Shown one piece after another: positions 1 through 10,278 of a DNA stretch of 64,000 nucleotides (positions within the stretch are counted from its first letter, which is position 1; every line of letters starts with the position of its first letter). The translations under genes and the position numbers were made by a program. The notes beneath the pieces were generated by a model. It searched no databases. It had not been told where the DNA came from and was given only the letters and a program-made list of their open reading frames with translations. Origin of the DNA: Siphlonurus alternatus (Eukaryota; Arthropoda; Insecta; Ephemeroptera; Siphlonuridae). The stretch is taken from positions 3,329,668 through 3,393,667 of the forward strand of contig OX463784.1 of NCBI GenBank assembly GCA_949825025.1. Direction: 5' to 3'.

Positions 1-220
1 GCATTGCATTGCATTGCATTGCATTGCATTGCATTGCATTGCATTGCATTGCATTGCATTGCATTGCATTGCATTGCATTGCATTGCATTGCATTGAATT
101 GAATTGAATTGAATTGAATTGAATTGAATTGAATTGAATTGAATTGAATTGAATTGAATTGAATTGAATTGAATTGAATTGAATTGAATTGAATTGAATT
201 GAATTGAATTGAATTGAATT
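1..220. repeat. Pentanucleotide microsatellite (GCATT)19-(GAATT)25
   Basis: The window opens inside a perfect pentamer array: 19 units of GCATT (1-95) followed by 25 units of GAATT (96-220). The two blocks differ by one base per unit, so a single point mutation seems to have spread through half of the array. The array probably continues to the left. It lies in an intron of, or 3' to, the minus-strand lectin gene. Confidence 0.97.
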
Positions 221-384
221 AGAGTGATTTTAACTTTCATGGAAGGAACAAGTCCCAGACAGTAGTCTGAAACTAGATGGATGTTGTTATTTAGTTAGAT
301 ATATCTTCTCTCAGGGAACAAGAGACCCCTAGCTAGTATTCTGAAACATATTACAACATGAAATTAGTGAGATATCCTCTTCCG

Positions 385-451
<67 letters not shown>

Positions 452-3400
452 CAAATTGTAACATATTAGTTAATGTGATCCAGGTAGAGAGAATCCATGT
501 GTTAGTTAGGTGCATTTCCTCTTCCGGGTATAGAAAGGGTGAGAGTCCTTAGCTTGTAGTCATAGTCTGGAATATGTTGGAACATATCATATAGGATGAT
601 GTCAAGTTGTGTTTCATTATCATAGAGATAATCTTTGTGACCTGACGTCCATAACTAGTAGTAATGGATTCGAACAAGTTAGAACATCTCAGTTAGTTAG
701 CTCTCCATTCGTGTTCCAATTCCTGGTAAAGAAAGTCCTTGTTAATTACCTGATATTCCTATTGTCCATTATATTCAAAATTCTTTATTCAATCCAATTC
801 TCCTACAATCAATATATCAAGATAGATATTTGTTGAGGTTAGTAGGACAGGTTATGTAGGCAAGTAATTAGCCAGAGGAGTAATTAATTATTTACATTAA
901 TAGTTTAAACAGATAATAATTTATGTTAATTCAAAGTTATAGTCCATGTAGCTCTTCACGCTATAAAAACATTTCTCAAGTAACAGATCCTTGACACTTG
1001 CGTGAAATAACTTATCACTTTCATACCATACCAGTAGTCATATCTTATTGCAGAAGTTTAAGCAGCGAAAAGCCGGTATTACACGATAAAATTTTGCATA
1101 CAAAAATCAAGAAAATTTCATCTCCATCCAAACAAATGAAGTTAAAGTTTTCTTGAAAGGACAAATTGTATGCAATAGTTAGAAAAATTTTATCGTGTAA
1201 CAACGGCTTAATATTTATGTCAGTAATTTAAGACAATTATAATAGTCTTAAATTACTGTTCAAACTCCACTTCAATAATGTTTTAATGGCAGTTTAAAAG
1301 TACATTTCCAGGGAACACTGTAAAGCGGGGCAAGAAAAGCGCACTTGCTTCAATCCGTATGGCGGCCATACTGGAGATCAAATCACTCCCCGCTAAGTGA
1401 AGAAATCCCAAGTCTCTTATTGGCTGTGTCACACGATTTCCCCGCTCCATGGAAATGCACATTTAGACAAGTTTGCTTCATGTTTCTTTACTCACACGGG
1501 TTGTCAGTGATCCAGCTGGTCACCATCGTGTAGCGCTCTTCAGTGTCCAGTGTTGCAAGCTGCATGCCCAGACTTGCACACTCGTCCCGTGCCAAGGACC
1601 ACGTCAGCTGGAGGAAGTCAAAGAATGTTAACGGTTAGATCACAAGATCTTGGGTACATCACTAGAATTAAGAAATATTATTTTTCAGAAATTTAAATTT
1701 AGGCTATTTAAGCGGAATTTATATTCCGAAGCCCGACCTCTGAGATCTTCTAGCCTCTCTCATGACGTCACACATCTGAAAATTGGTTGACGGCTACCAA
1801 TTTTTAAGCCACCCAATGGCACATGCGCAGTTGCCTTTTCCAAATCTCAGAACTTTGGCGGGAAGTTTCTAGGGGCGAAGCATGCGTGGCATAGTGTCTA
1901 ATTTTGCTACCAGGGCAGAGAACGTAATGGCATTGTTGGCGTTAGGTAACCTCTTCCACTTCATAATTAACTGCCATTTTTCATAAGATAACATGTAAAT
2001 CAACCATTGTCCCATGTTTTTCCTTTCATGCGAAAGACATTACACAACAATACTTTGTTTACTAACAATGAGAAAAGACTTCAGATTGAAGACAGTATTT
2101 AAGTACATAAAACAAATAATGTATATCCTACATTTTTATTTACTCACCCCAAGATATGTGCCAAAATAGAACGTCTTTCCTCCAATCTCAACTCGTGGGG
2201 TGGCAACTGTGAAAATTTTTCATCGTCATAATATCAAGAATTAGTTAATACGTCCATGCAATGTTAAAAAAAAAATCCCACACTATGAAAATTATGAAAT
2301 AAATATAAAATATTCTCCTCTACATCCCCTATCAGTAGCTTAAATTACAGGTATACAAATGGACAACATACATGATTTTTTTTACTGCAGAAATCAATAG
2401 AGGGTACCAAATTATGCTTCTCAGAATTTTTTCTTATTTTTTTGAGACCCGGAACTATTTTTAAATAATCGGATAGTTCTTTAAATTAAGTTGGCACCCC
2501 TGAATGCTTAATAAAATGGATAGGACCGAGACGCCTATTGACGACTCCAGGGGGCGTGGCAAAACTTTTAATCATTATTTAAAAATTGTTCTGGGTCTCA
2601 AAAAAATGTGAAAAAATTTAGAGTAGCATAATTTGGTACCCTCTATTCATTTCTGCAATAAAAAAATTTCATATGTGTTGTCCATTGAATATATTTAACT
2701 ACATCACGAGATTACTGTTTTTTTTTTTTTTTTTTCAAATAAAAATTTGATATGATGCAATTTTAAGCATTATGAGTGATAGGATCAATTATTCACTAAC
2801 TCAAAGCTTTTTTTTAACTATTTCAATTTTTTTTTTTTTAATGTTGATATTTTTGTGCAAATACATTGCTAATTTTTTTAAAAATTCTTAGATTATTTTT
2901 TTAGAAGAGTTGTTGGTCACCTCCCTCCTTCCCGATACAATTAAGTCCTCAAAGAGAGTCTTACATGGGTTTCTTGGTGATAAATTATCATTTTCGTTCG
3001 CAGCTTGGCCTTGCTGAAAGAAACAATTGAATATCACATTGTTATAATTAAATAATAAATGTCATTTGAACACAAATAAGTATATAATGGAGTAATGGCC
3101 ACAATATTTTTTGTTGCAGAAATGGATAGAGGGTGCAAAGTTATGCTTCCCTGATTTTTTCCAGATTTTTTACAGCCCGGGAAGTTTTTTTAAAAAAATA
3201 TTGAATGTTCTTTTTGTGACGTCACGAGACGCCGCTCCTTAAGAAAATGATAGGATTTGCCAACTCGTGACGTCACAGAAAGGACTTTCAATAATTATTT
3301 AAAAATACTTCCAGGGCTGTAAAAATAAAAAAAAAATCAGGGTAGCATAACTTTACACACTCTATCCATTTCTGCAGTAAAAAATTTTGAGGTCGATACT

Positions 3401-3932
3401 CATCCATTTATAATATTGCTCTCTAAAAACTAGTAAGTTAATCGCTTGATTATATGTAACATAATTTTGTTCAAAAATTTATGCTGGCATATAATATTTA
3501 ATACAACTTATATAATTACTTAACCTATGAAGTAATATAATATATAGACTAAATTTTTAATATTTTTGTTTTTTAAGTGAAAAGGATTGCTTGATCATTG
3601 ACGTTGCATCAATGTGAAAATCAAAAAATTTGAGCGTTGAATTCAGAAAAAAAAAATGATATGTTTATTTCTAACCGAAGTTTTGAAATGAAATATTTGC
3701 TAAATAATTCAAATTCAAATTGTTATTTATTTAGCAACAGTTACAGAAACAAGGTACTAAATAAAATAAATAATAAATATTTATATATAGAACAGCTTTA
3801 TATCCCTCTCTTCCTGTTATATACTCTCCCTCTCTCCTTCTCTATATCTCTCTCTCTCTCCTCCACTTCCTGTCTTCCTCTCACCTGGACAAGCAGCAGA
3901 AGGATGCAGCTTAAGACAGAGGGAGCAAGCAT
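1..3932 (-). CDS. Secreted C-type lectin domain protein (5' part, runs off left edge)
   Basis: Four minus-strand exons join in phase: 3885-3932, 2965-3013, 2148-2206 and 1496-1607. The ATG at 3930-3932 opens a 16-residue hydrophobic signal peptide (MLAPSVLSCILLLLVQ). A short polar linker follows, then VEIGGKTFYFG, the usual first beta strand of a C-type lectin-like domain (CTLD). The last visible exon carries LTWSLARDECASLGMQLAT and further E and W residues. This is the family pattern W..A...C...G..LA in the first half of a CTLD, including the first cysteine of the long disulfide. The second half (WND or equivalent, the last cysteines and any Ca-binding EPN/QPD motif) must lie left of base 1, so sugar specificity cannot be judged. 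CTLDs of this kind are typically secreted recognition or immune proteins in arthropods. Introns hold foldbacks and a LINE 3' end. The family is secure; the complete architecture is unknown. Confidence 0.85.
221..765. repeat. Degenerate minisatellite with embedded (GA)n
   Basis: Related phrases recur at irregular spacing: CCTCTTCCGGG at about 375 and 518, CTGAAACATATT-like and GGAATATGTTGGAACAT-like blocks, and TTAGTTAG. This indicates a diverged tandem repeat with a unit of roughly 80-160 bp. A (GA)n microsatellite occupies 387-451. No coding sequence is supported; the open frame through the GA tract is an arginine/glutamate artefact. Confidence 0.6.
770..1040 (-). mobile_element. LINE 3' end (reverse transcriptase C-terminus fragment)
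   Basis: On the minus strand, 936-998 encodes 21 residues ending in CFYSVKSYMDYN. This matches the C-terminus of the longer LINE fragment at 60316-60567 in this window (CFYSVKNYMDYE). The noncoding sequence toward 770 also parallels that copy. It is a 5'-truncated non-LTR retrotransposon lying in the region of the lectin gene. Confidence 0.7.
1068..1209. repeat. Short foldback element
   Basis: An inverted repeat: TTACACGATAAAATTTT near 1078 returns as its complement AAAATTTTATCGTGTAA near 1186, bracketed by AAGCCG and CGGCTT. It is about 140 bp with AT-rich arms and no coding potential, typical of a MITE. Confidence 0.75.
1300..1467. repeat. Foldback family G (CCATGGA / GCGCACTTGCTTCA) copy
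   Basis: Contains the family signatures AAAGCGCACTTGCTTCA, ATGGCGGCCAT and a terminal GCTCCATGGAAATGCAC. Related copies are at about 33.0, 47.5, 48.8, 55.4 and 63.3 kb. It sits immediately 3' of the last visible lectin exon, in an intron. Confidence 0.7.
1496..1607 (-). CDS. Lectin gene exon 4: CTLD helix 1 region
   Basis: Acceptor TTCCTCCAG, 112 bases, donor GTGAGT, leaving phase 1. It encodes TWSLARDECASLGMQLA and then a stretch with TEER and SW..DNP. The W-A-C-G-LA spacing is the diagnostic CTLD alpha1 signature. The following exon is outside the window. Confidence 0.88.
1870..2088. repeat. Foldback family H copy
   Basis: Shares CCAGGGCAGAGAACGTAATGG, the CATTGTTGGCG core and CCCATGTTTTTCCTTTCATG with copies at 31.5, 49.4 and 59.3 kb. 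It lies in lectin intron 3, between exons 3 and 4. Confidence 0.75.
2148..2206 (-). CDS. Lectin gene exon 3: CTLD strand 1
   Basis: Acceptor TTTTCACAG, 59 bases encoding ATPRVEIGGKTFYFGTYLG after a split codon, then donor GTGAGT. The G(G)KTFYF pattern is the entry to a CTLD fold. Confidence 0.85.
2359..2690. repeat. Foldback family A2 copy (GGGGGCGTGGC centre)
   Basis: Inverted arms starting GGACAACATACATGA and ending in its complement. Inner arms are CAGAAATCAATAGAGGGTACC and GGTACCCTCTATTCATTTCTG. The centre contains GACGCCTATTGACG and CCAGGGGGCGTGGC. Other A2 copies are at 26.5, 38.8 and 42.2 kb. It lies in the lectin intron between exons 2 and 3. Confidence 0.85.
2965..3013 (-). CDS. Lectin gene exon 2: short linker
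   Basis: Acceptor TTTCAG, then 49 bases encoding QGQAANENDNLSPRNP plus one base, then donor GTAAGA. Polar residues only, consistent with a spacer between signal peptide and CTLD. The phases (0 in, 1 out) match both neighbours. Confidence 0.75.
3088..3412. repeat. Foldback family A copy (TGACGTCA-centred)
   Basis: Arms CAGAAATGGATAGAGGGTGC and its inverted counterpart near 3360 flank a centre with two TGACGTCAC sites. Family A copies also occur at 18.3, 24.1, 32.4, 35.5 and 43.4 kb. It lies in lectin intron 1. Confidence 0.85.
3795..3875. repeat. Pyrimidine-rich CT tract
   Basis: An imperfect CT/CCT microsatellite runs directly up to the donor of lectin exon 1. On the minus strand it is a GA-rich tract at the start of intron 1. 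Confidence 0.7.
3885..3932 (-). CDS. Lectin gene exon 1: signal peptide
   Basis: Forty-eight bases encode MLAPSVLSCILLLLVQ, ending in phase 0 before donor GTGAGA (complement at 3879-3884). Just upstream of the ATG on the minus strand, TTTGTCACAG could be a 3' splice site of a noncoding 5' exon, so the transcription start may lie farther right. Confidence 0.8.
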
Positions 3933-5010
3933 CGAGCTGTGACAAAGGCAGTCATTAAAGTACTAGTAAACCCGGATTAACATGTATTTTTCTTTATTGA
4001 CAGTCTATAGCAAGGCCCAATTTTAGGTTTAAAACATGTGTCACACTTCATTGGTAATTTTAATTATTTTTTAAAAGTACGAGGGTCTGACGACAATGGG
4101 CCACAAGGCTCCTCTAGTTTGAATACGATGTGTGAGACCCAATGCAATATATCAGTTTCTTTTGACCGAGGGGTGTCAGCGTGGTCACGGTTGATCATGT
4201 CAACAACACGAAGAGGACACATTGAGAAGGCAATTACTATTATTTTTCTCAGTTGTAAATTTTTTTCAAGGAGTTGAACAATAAGGGTAACCTTCCCTGC
4301 GGCACGCCATCCATGTGTGGGTCATGTGGGAGGAGGGTAGGTTTGTAAGGAGACAATTGTCGCACCCTCGCCCGCCGGGGAGTCGAAGGCAGAAAAAAAA
4401 AGAGAAAGTCTTCCGACAATTTCAGTGATTTTATATCGTCAGATTAAATTATTTTTCCTGATCTTCACAAGCATCGCAGAAAAATGACACTCCGCAGGTT
4501 CATTTATGGAATATAAATTCATTTGCTTAAAAAGTGTCAACTCTGTGGCAGAGTAAACAAACCTTATATTTGCTAGCAAAGTGAGCAAATCGGCAAATGC
4601 TTTGACTTTTCTTTCATATTTTGACCCAGCCGCTTCTCTCTGTGGCCTGATGTCGTCACTGAATAGCCGACATTACAAGCTGTATGGGAACTTTAGGGTG
4701 GATGTTGTTTTTTTGTACCCAGTATTTTTTAAATACCTATGATACATGATATATATTAAAGACAAGGCCGAGGCTTACTAATCCTTTAAATCAACATCCT
4801 ACTGATAATAACTGACAGACAGCAAGAATCATAGTGGCAAGAACCTGCCATGGATTTTAGTCTTGCAATAAAATTTTATATTTTTAAACAAAATTTTAAT
4901 CATAATACTTTAAATTACAACGGTGCAAGGGCGGAAGGGGGTAAAATATACCACAAAACAGGAACCGGGTACGAAATACTACTCAAAACTGTCTATAAAT
5001 ATTTGTAAAG
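3933..5010. other. Spacer upstream of the lectin gene; no gene recognised
   Basis: Mixed unique sequence. A less AT-rich patch at 4290-4400 (upstream side of the lectin gene on the minus strand) could hold a noncoding first exon. The sequence TATAAAA on the minus strand at 4429-4435 is a possible TATA box, without a clear initiator. The open frame at 4038-4277 has no family signature. Confidence 0.3.
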
Positions 5011-5011
5011 C

Positions 5012-5320
5012 CGTAAAGGAGGGGAACAGATTAAACTTTTATATTGTTATTATTTTTTTTCAATAATTGAAATATATCTGCACTAAAACACACGCCACAG
5101 GGAAGCAGCTAATTGTACGAGGGGTTTTTAGAGAGGCGTGCTGTGATTGGCTGCTTCCACTTGATGCAAAATACCCTAACTTTCAACAGCCGGAAGTCGG
5201 GGAAGAAGGGGATTGGTGGATTTTCTTTTGGTACAGACATAGTTATGTTTTATATACAAAATTGAAATTTTTACATAAAACATATGAAAGTTGAAGCCAT
5301 TCCCCTCCTTTAATTATAAT
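5012..5320. repeat. Foldback with AAAGGAGGGGAAC termini
   Basis: GTAAAGGAGGGGAACAG at 5013 returns inverted as CCCCTCCTTTAA near 5304, with AACTTTTATATT/ATGAAAGTT inner arms. The same termini bound the larger foldback at 32852-33538. The interior is not obviously coding. Confidence 0.75.
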
Positions 5321-5437
5321 TATCGACTTTCAGATATTGTATGCGCTCATGCAATAAACCATCAGTATTTTTTTAACTTTTCAACTGAACCCTGTAGTAA
5401 GGTATTTTGGCCACAATTAAGTGACTGAATTGAATTT

Positions 5438-5740
5438 AACCTCCCGGCTCTTCGTAGACCCTAAACTTTTGTGGGTCCCTTCCAAACCGGAGTGGCTATG
5501 ACCTTTTAAAGCAATTCATCCCAGCATTTGCCTGGTAATGACTGAGGAAAGCATGGAAACCTCAGTCAGGATAGTCGGTAATTGATGTAGAATCCCATCA
5601 ATCACCCCCCGGATGCACGAGTGGGTGTTCTTTAGCAACTGCCACTTGTGAAAAGTTTGGCGGTGCCTGGGATCGAACTCATGATCATTACGAATCAGAG
5701 GCGTATATTAACACTGTGTCAAGTGCCCGGTTAAATCATC
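5438..5740 (-). mobile_element. tRNA-headed SINE (minus orientation)
   Basis: Read on the minus strand, the head near 5735-5660 has an A-box-like TTGACACAGTGTT and a B box GAGTTCGATCCC, as in tRNA genes. It is followed by the conserved SINE middle (AACCTCAGTCAGG and GGCAAATGCTGGGATGAATT in complement) that is also found in the 5S-headed SINEs here. It is a diverged, probably inactive copy. Confidence 0.75.
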
Positions 5741-5865
5741 AATATAACCAAACATGACAAGTTTTTTTTTTTGTTATTATTAAAACATGAAAAATTATAC
5801 ACATCATTTAATCAAAACAATATAATCAAGGAATCAAATAAATTATTATTTTATTTGCTTCACCC

Positions 5866-6088
5866 TATAGGGACTACAAACAGTAGGGCTTGTCACAGAC
5901 AGAATCGCATGATTTCGCAGCGAATGATAAAAAAAATAAGAACCCATGTGATCAGCTGTGCGCGCATATACAGCTCCGTATCGTATGCTGTCGTATGATA
6001 AAAAATTTAGAACCGGTTCTAAGTGATAAACCTATTAATATCGAAAGCTTACGATCGTAGAAATAAAAGTCTGTGTGCGACCCCTATA
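5866..6088. repeat. Foldback (CAGACAGAATCGCATG family)
   Basis: Arms TCACAGACAGAATCGCATG and its counterpart GTCTGTGTGCGACCCCTATA flank a shared centre TTAGAACCGGTTCTAA. A cleaner copy lies at 19265-19482. Confidence 0.75.
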
Positions 6089-6167
6089 AGACGATCCAAA
6101 TTTCTGGGTGTAGTAAGCACGTTAATACTTATAGAATTGCACATTATATTTGTTCTTTTAAAAGCTA

Positions 6168-6512
6168 GCGGTAGGTGTGGTGCAGTGCGCTTGACCGGGT
6201 CTCATCAGATCACCGAAGTCAAGCAACGCCGAGCGTGGTTAGTAGTTGGATGGGTGAACATTTTCAACAAAATCCAAGTTTCCCACCCAGAGGAAAATCG
6301 TTGCGCTTTTCCACTATGTGGTTCCCCTGTCTTTGAACCATTGCACTTCCGGTTTATTGACAAAAAGCTGTAGCGTCCATCCTGGCTGAGGTTTCCTCGT
6401 TTTCCTTAGTCACAGGCAAATGCTGGGATGAATTGCAAGGCCATGCATGGCTGCCCCCGTTCCGGAAGAGCCTGCGAAAAGCTCAAGTTAGGGTTCCGGA
6501 ACCCTAATTATT
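6168..6512 (+). mobile_element. 5S-rRNA-headed SINE (plus orientation)
   Basis: The head GGTCTCATCAGATCACCGAA plus AGTCAAGCAACGCCGAGCG plus TGGTTAGTAGTTGGATGGGTG follows the internal region of 5S rRNA, including the pol III box A/box C region. The tail contains GCTGAGGTTTCCTCG and AGGCAAATGCTGGGATG. This is a SINE3-like element (5S-derived), the reference copy in this window. Confidence 0.88.
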
Positions 6513-6884
6513 TATTTATAAAATACTAATAATATCCAATTTGGGTTAATATCTATATATAGTATATAGCTAGAGCAAAGTACTTACCAGCCTAGATGCT
6601 TTCTGTTTAAGAACTATTATCTGAATGTTCTACAAGTCGTATATCCCTTACTCGGTTACTCATATACTCTTATCTTATCTTATCTCTGCTAAGATTAGGA
6701 AGGAATATTAATACTATCATGGATTAAATTGAGTTGCTTCGGTAAAATATATTATCATTTATCAGCAATTAATGGTAATTCAAATACGGTTCAGAGCATA
6801 ATCAAAGTTCTAAAATTAACGTGGCAAAGAATAGGGCTTTTTTAGATATTGAGCTTGTCGGATTTTCTAACTTTTTTTTCTCTA

Positions 6885-7028
6885 TCATGTTTTATATACC
6901 TGATATTTTAGCTTATACTGATAATGGATGTAGAGGAGAACATTATAGTTTTTTTTTATAATTTTCATGAATGGTATTTTTTTTTTTTACATTGGGTCAG
7001 CTGATCCGTATTATCTCTACCTTAAATT
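6885..7028. repeat. Foldback family C, half copy
   Basis: Contains ATACCTGATATTTTAGC, GATGTAGAGGAGAACATT and the terminus CAGCTGATCCGTATTATCTC followed by TACCTTAA. Only one arm is present. Confidence 0.7.
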
Positions 7029-7346
7029 TGTAGTGTTGGGTGATTATAATGTACTATTTCTGCCAAGAAAACATCAGTACGATTCTTGACAAAACGAAGA
7101 AACATTCTTTAAAGTTTTGTTTGCCAGACTTTTGAGAATATTTTATGAGACGTACGTTGCACAATTGAAAATTTATAATTTAAAGATACTATAAATGAAG
7201 CAAAATCTTTTAATAATATTGATACAAATAAATTAATGTTATAAGAATTTTCATTGTGCTGCCCCTGTCCCTCTCTTACGTCTGTCAAAAATTTTGTAAT
7301 GAAGAACAAGGTAGGTAAAGTTAGTAAAGCAAACATTTGATAAAAA

Positions 7347-7351
<5 letters not shown>

Positions 7352-7425
<74 letters not shown>
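7352..7425. repeat. (GA)37 microsatellite
   Basis: An uninterrupted GA dinucleotide tract. The long Ser-Leu open frame on the opposite strand is a product of the repeat and is not a gene. Confidence 0.97.
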
Positions 7426-7429
<4 letters not shown>

Positions 7430-7857
7430 ATAAAATATAATTAAATTATAAAATGTAATATAATTCACACTATATGAAGTAGAAAATATAATGTAAGATG
7501 ATCATAGTTGGCATAATGTGTCAAATTTTTTTATACGTAGTAAAAATGCAGATAAGATATTTATAATTATAAAACAAATATATATCAAACACAAGTACAC
7601 TGTATGTACATATAAATATTACAAGTTATTGTTTTTAACGTGTTTTTGAAAAAGGTTCATAAAAATGTGAGTATTCAGTTAAATTCATTTATATATCTAC
7701 TGGTTATACAAGTTCAACATGGTTTACGTCATTTTTACATAAGAATCACAATATTGAATTTATTATCATTCTTATTGAATTTCAACCATGCCAGTAGATG
7801 CATGGTTGAGAAAGTGGAGAAATGGAAATTCCATAATTAGTAAACTTTAAAAATTAT

Positions 7858-8195
7858 TAGCTCGAAAACTAGCTCGTTTTTGTATACCTGATATTTTACC
7901 TTCCGATAAGGTATGTTAAGGAGAACTTTCTAAAAATTTTTCCTAACTTTTATGAATGGGATTTTTTAGGCGTAGAAACGATGGAAAAATTTTAGGAGTA
8001 ACTGGCAAGTGGCGTTCTACTGGCTGGATTGATTTTTAATCGATATCAGTTACTCCTAAAATTTTTCCATCGTTTCCACGCCTAAAAAATCCCATTCATA
8101 AAAGTTAGGAAAAAATTTTAGAAAGTTCTCCTTAACATACCTTATCGGAAGGTAAAATATCAGGTATACAAAAACGAGCTAGTTTTCGAGCTAAT
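7858..8195. repeat. Foldback family C, inside-out copy
   Basis: Arms starting TTAGCTCGAAAACTAGCTCG and ending in the complement (CGAGCTAGTTTTCGAGCTAA) span 338 bp. Relative to other C copies the arms are turned around: the family's inner sequence is here at the ends. The loop (8005-8060) recurs inverted at 9526-9582, tying this element to the giant foldback next to it. Confidence 0.8.
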
Positions 8196-8204
8196 ATTTA
8201 AGAG

Positions 8205-9525
8205 TTCCCAAAAAAAAGTTGGTTAAAGTTGGCCCGTAGCATCATCCCGGATTTACGGGTTTTTTGAAAATAAGGAAAAAAATTATTATCTCCGAAACCA
8301 CACACTTGCAGGAATAAAGACTACATTATTAAAACGCCCGTGCCTTAAGCTTTTTACATGTGTAATTTTATTTTTAATCCAACCAAAATTTTTGCCCGAA
8401 AATCATGTTTTTTCAAAATTGGAATTTAAATTTCTTCTCCATTTGAGAATAACTAAAAAACTTTAGGTTTTTGAGAAAAATGGTTCATCTGAATCTTGTA
8501 GTTTACATCATCACCAACATTTTGATGTATCATACGTCTTGATTGAAAAAAAACAAACTCAAAATATCGGGACGAGTGTACGCTCAGGTTGTGTGTTTAC
8601 ATGCATGTTCCTATTATATAATGCTACAGCCAACACCTTGTTTCAAAGCATTGAACGCTACAATATTGCACAGAATTATAATATAATTATAATTATAATT
8701 ATAAATTATAAAGATTGTCTAAGAAAAATGTGACATAAAATAAGTAATATACTGTAATATGCCATGCGGGAAAAAATTGAAATTACCGCCATTCAATGTT
8801 CAGGAAATTTTTGCAGATAATTTTTAATGGTCACAAACTTCAGCTAGCGTGCATATTTATCTTTTTTTTTTGTAAATACCAAAAAAATCGGGTTTTTTGA
8901 GTGTCCCGGATTTTTGGATTTTCGAAATTTTTATTTTCAAAACCAAAATTGTTATTGAATTGATCAATATTATAATTCTGTGCAATATTGTAGCGTTCAA
9001 TGCTTTGAAACAAGGTGTTGGCTGTAACATCATAGCATAGGAACATGCATGTAAACACATCACCTGAGCGTACACTCGTCCCGATATTTTGAGTTTGGTT
9101 TTTTTCAATCAAGACGTATGATACATCAAAATGTTGGTGATGATGTAAACTACAAGATTCAGATGAACCATTTTTCTCAAAAACCTAAAGTTTTTTAGTT
9201 ATTCTCAAAAGGAGAAGAAATTTAAATTCCAAATTTGAAAAAACATGATTTTCGGGCAAAAATTTTGGTTGGATTCAAAATAAAATTACACATCTAAAAA
9301 GGTTAAAGCACGGGCGTTTTAATAATGTAAGATGCTAGTTCTATGCTTGGTAGAACTTTGTCTCTCAGACAACATTATTATATTACAATAATGTAGTCTT
9401 AATTCCTGCAAGTGTGTGGTTTCGGAGATAATAATTTTTTCCTAATTTTAAAAAAACCCGTAAATCCGGAATGATGCTACTTGCCAACTGTGGCCAACTT
9501 TTTTTTGGGAACTCCTAAATATACC
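8205..9525. repeat. Giant foldback, about 1.3 kb, with ~480-550 bp arms
   Basis: The left arm (8205-8685) and right arm (about 8970-9519) are near-perfect inverted copies. Examples are CATCATCCCGGATTTACGGG at 8240 against its complement near 9465, and matching open frames on opposite strands (8539-8733 plus, 8840-9112 minus) starting MIEK.QTQNIGTSVRSG. The right arm carries an extra ~62 bp near 9330-9392. The mirrored frames reflect the palindrome; no protein family is recognised. Confidence 0.9.
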
Positions 9526-9584
9526 AATCATCGATTAAAAATCAATCCAGCCAGTAGAAGGCCACTTGCCAGTTACTCTCTTAA

Positions 9585-10132
9585 TTTAGCAGCTATATAT
9601 ATAGAGCTCTGCGCTTCCTCGCCTATTTATTAACATTGGGCGTGTCATCTCTACCTTCAGCCTTTCTGAATACCATTTGCAGGCAATTGCATCAGTAATT
9701 ATAGCTTATTTAAACCAGCTCCACAGTTTGGTGATTTTAATTTTTTAATTGTTTGCAATAACCTACAATCTTTGGAGCTTGCAGACCTTGCTTAAAGCTA
9801 TAATATATATTTACTCCATATAATAGGCTGATATTGTGTAATTTAAAATTTATTGAAATGAAAATGTAGAAACTGCTTCTTATGCATGATCATTTCAGGA
9901 ATACAAATAGCCAAAAACTGCAGATTTTGATGATATTTTTATTTTAAGAATCGTGCAATTTGTAATTTATTGAAATCTGTGTATAAAACTCGTAAATTTC
10001 CCAAAAGGTCCAATTTATATTAATCAAAATTTTGACACACAATCAACAAAAACAAAGCTTAGCGTGTGAGTTTGTTTACCTTTTGGTTTCAACTGATTAG
10101 ATAAGATAATAATAAAATGAACGAAACATGGA

Positions 10133-10135
<3 letters not shown>
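9585..10135. other. AT-rich spacer, nothing recognised
   Basis: About 550 bp of unique AT-rich sequence without splice-bounded coding segments, RNA signatures or clear inverted repeats. Confidence 0.5.

Positions 10136-10215
<80 letters not shown>
10136..10215. repeat. (TA)40 microsatellite
   Basis: An uninterrupted TA tract of about 80 bp. The overlapping Tyr-Ile open frame is an artefact. Confidence 0.97.
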
Positions 10216-10218
<3 letters not shown>

Positions 10219-10278
10219 AATTTTAATTAATAAGATAACATTAATGGTAATAAGTTGATTAATAAGTTGTTTTATACT

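Noticed and set aside
1..220. Telomeric repeat
   Set aside because: Arthropod telomeres are typically TTAGG; GCATT/GAATT does not match in any rotation or strand.
358..552. Open frame of alternating Arg/Glu
   Set aside because: Translation of a (GA)n microsatellite.
6168..6300. A 5S rRNA gene
   Set aside because: Only the internal part is 5S-like, divergent, and followed by a conserved SINE tail; many dispersed copies.
7109..7468. Minus-strand frame with a long Ser-Leu run
   Set aside because: Complement of the (GA)37 tract; no splice or family support.
8539..9112. Mirrored frames beginning MIEK.QTQNIGTSVRSG on opposite strands
   Set aside because: They are the two arms of one palindrome; similarity arises from the inverted repeat, not from two genes.
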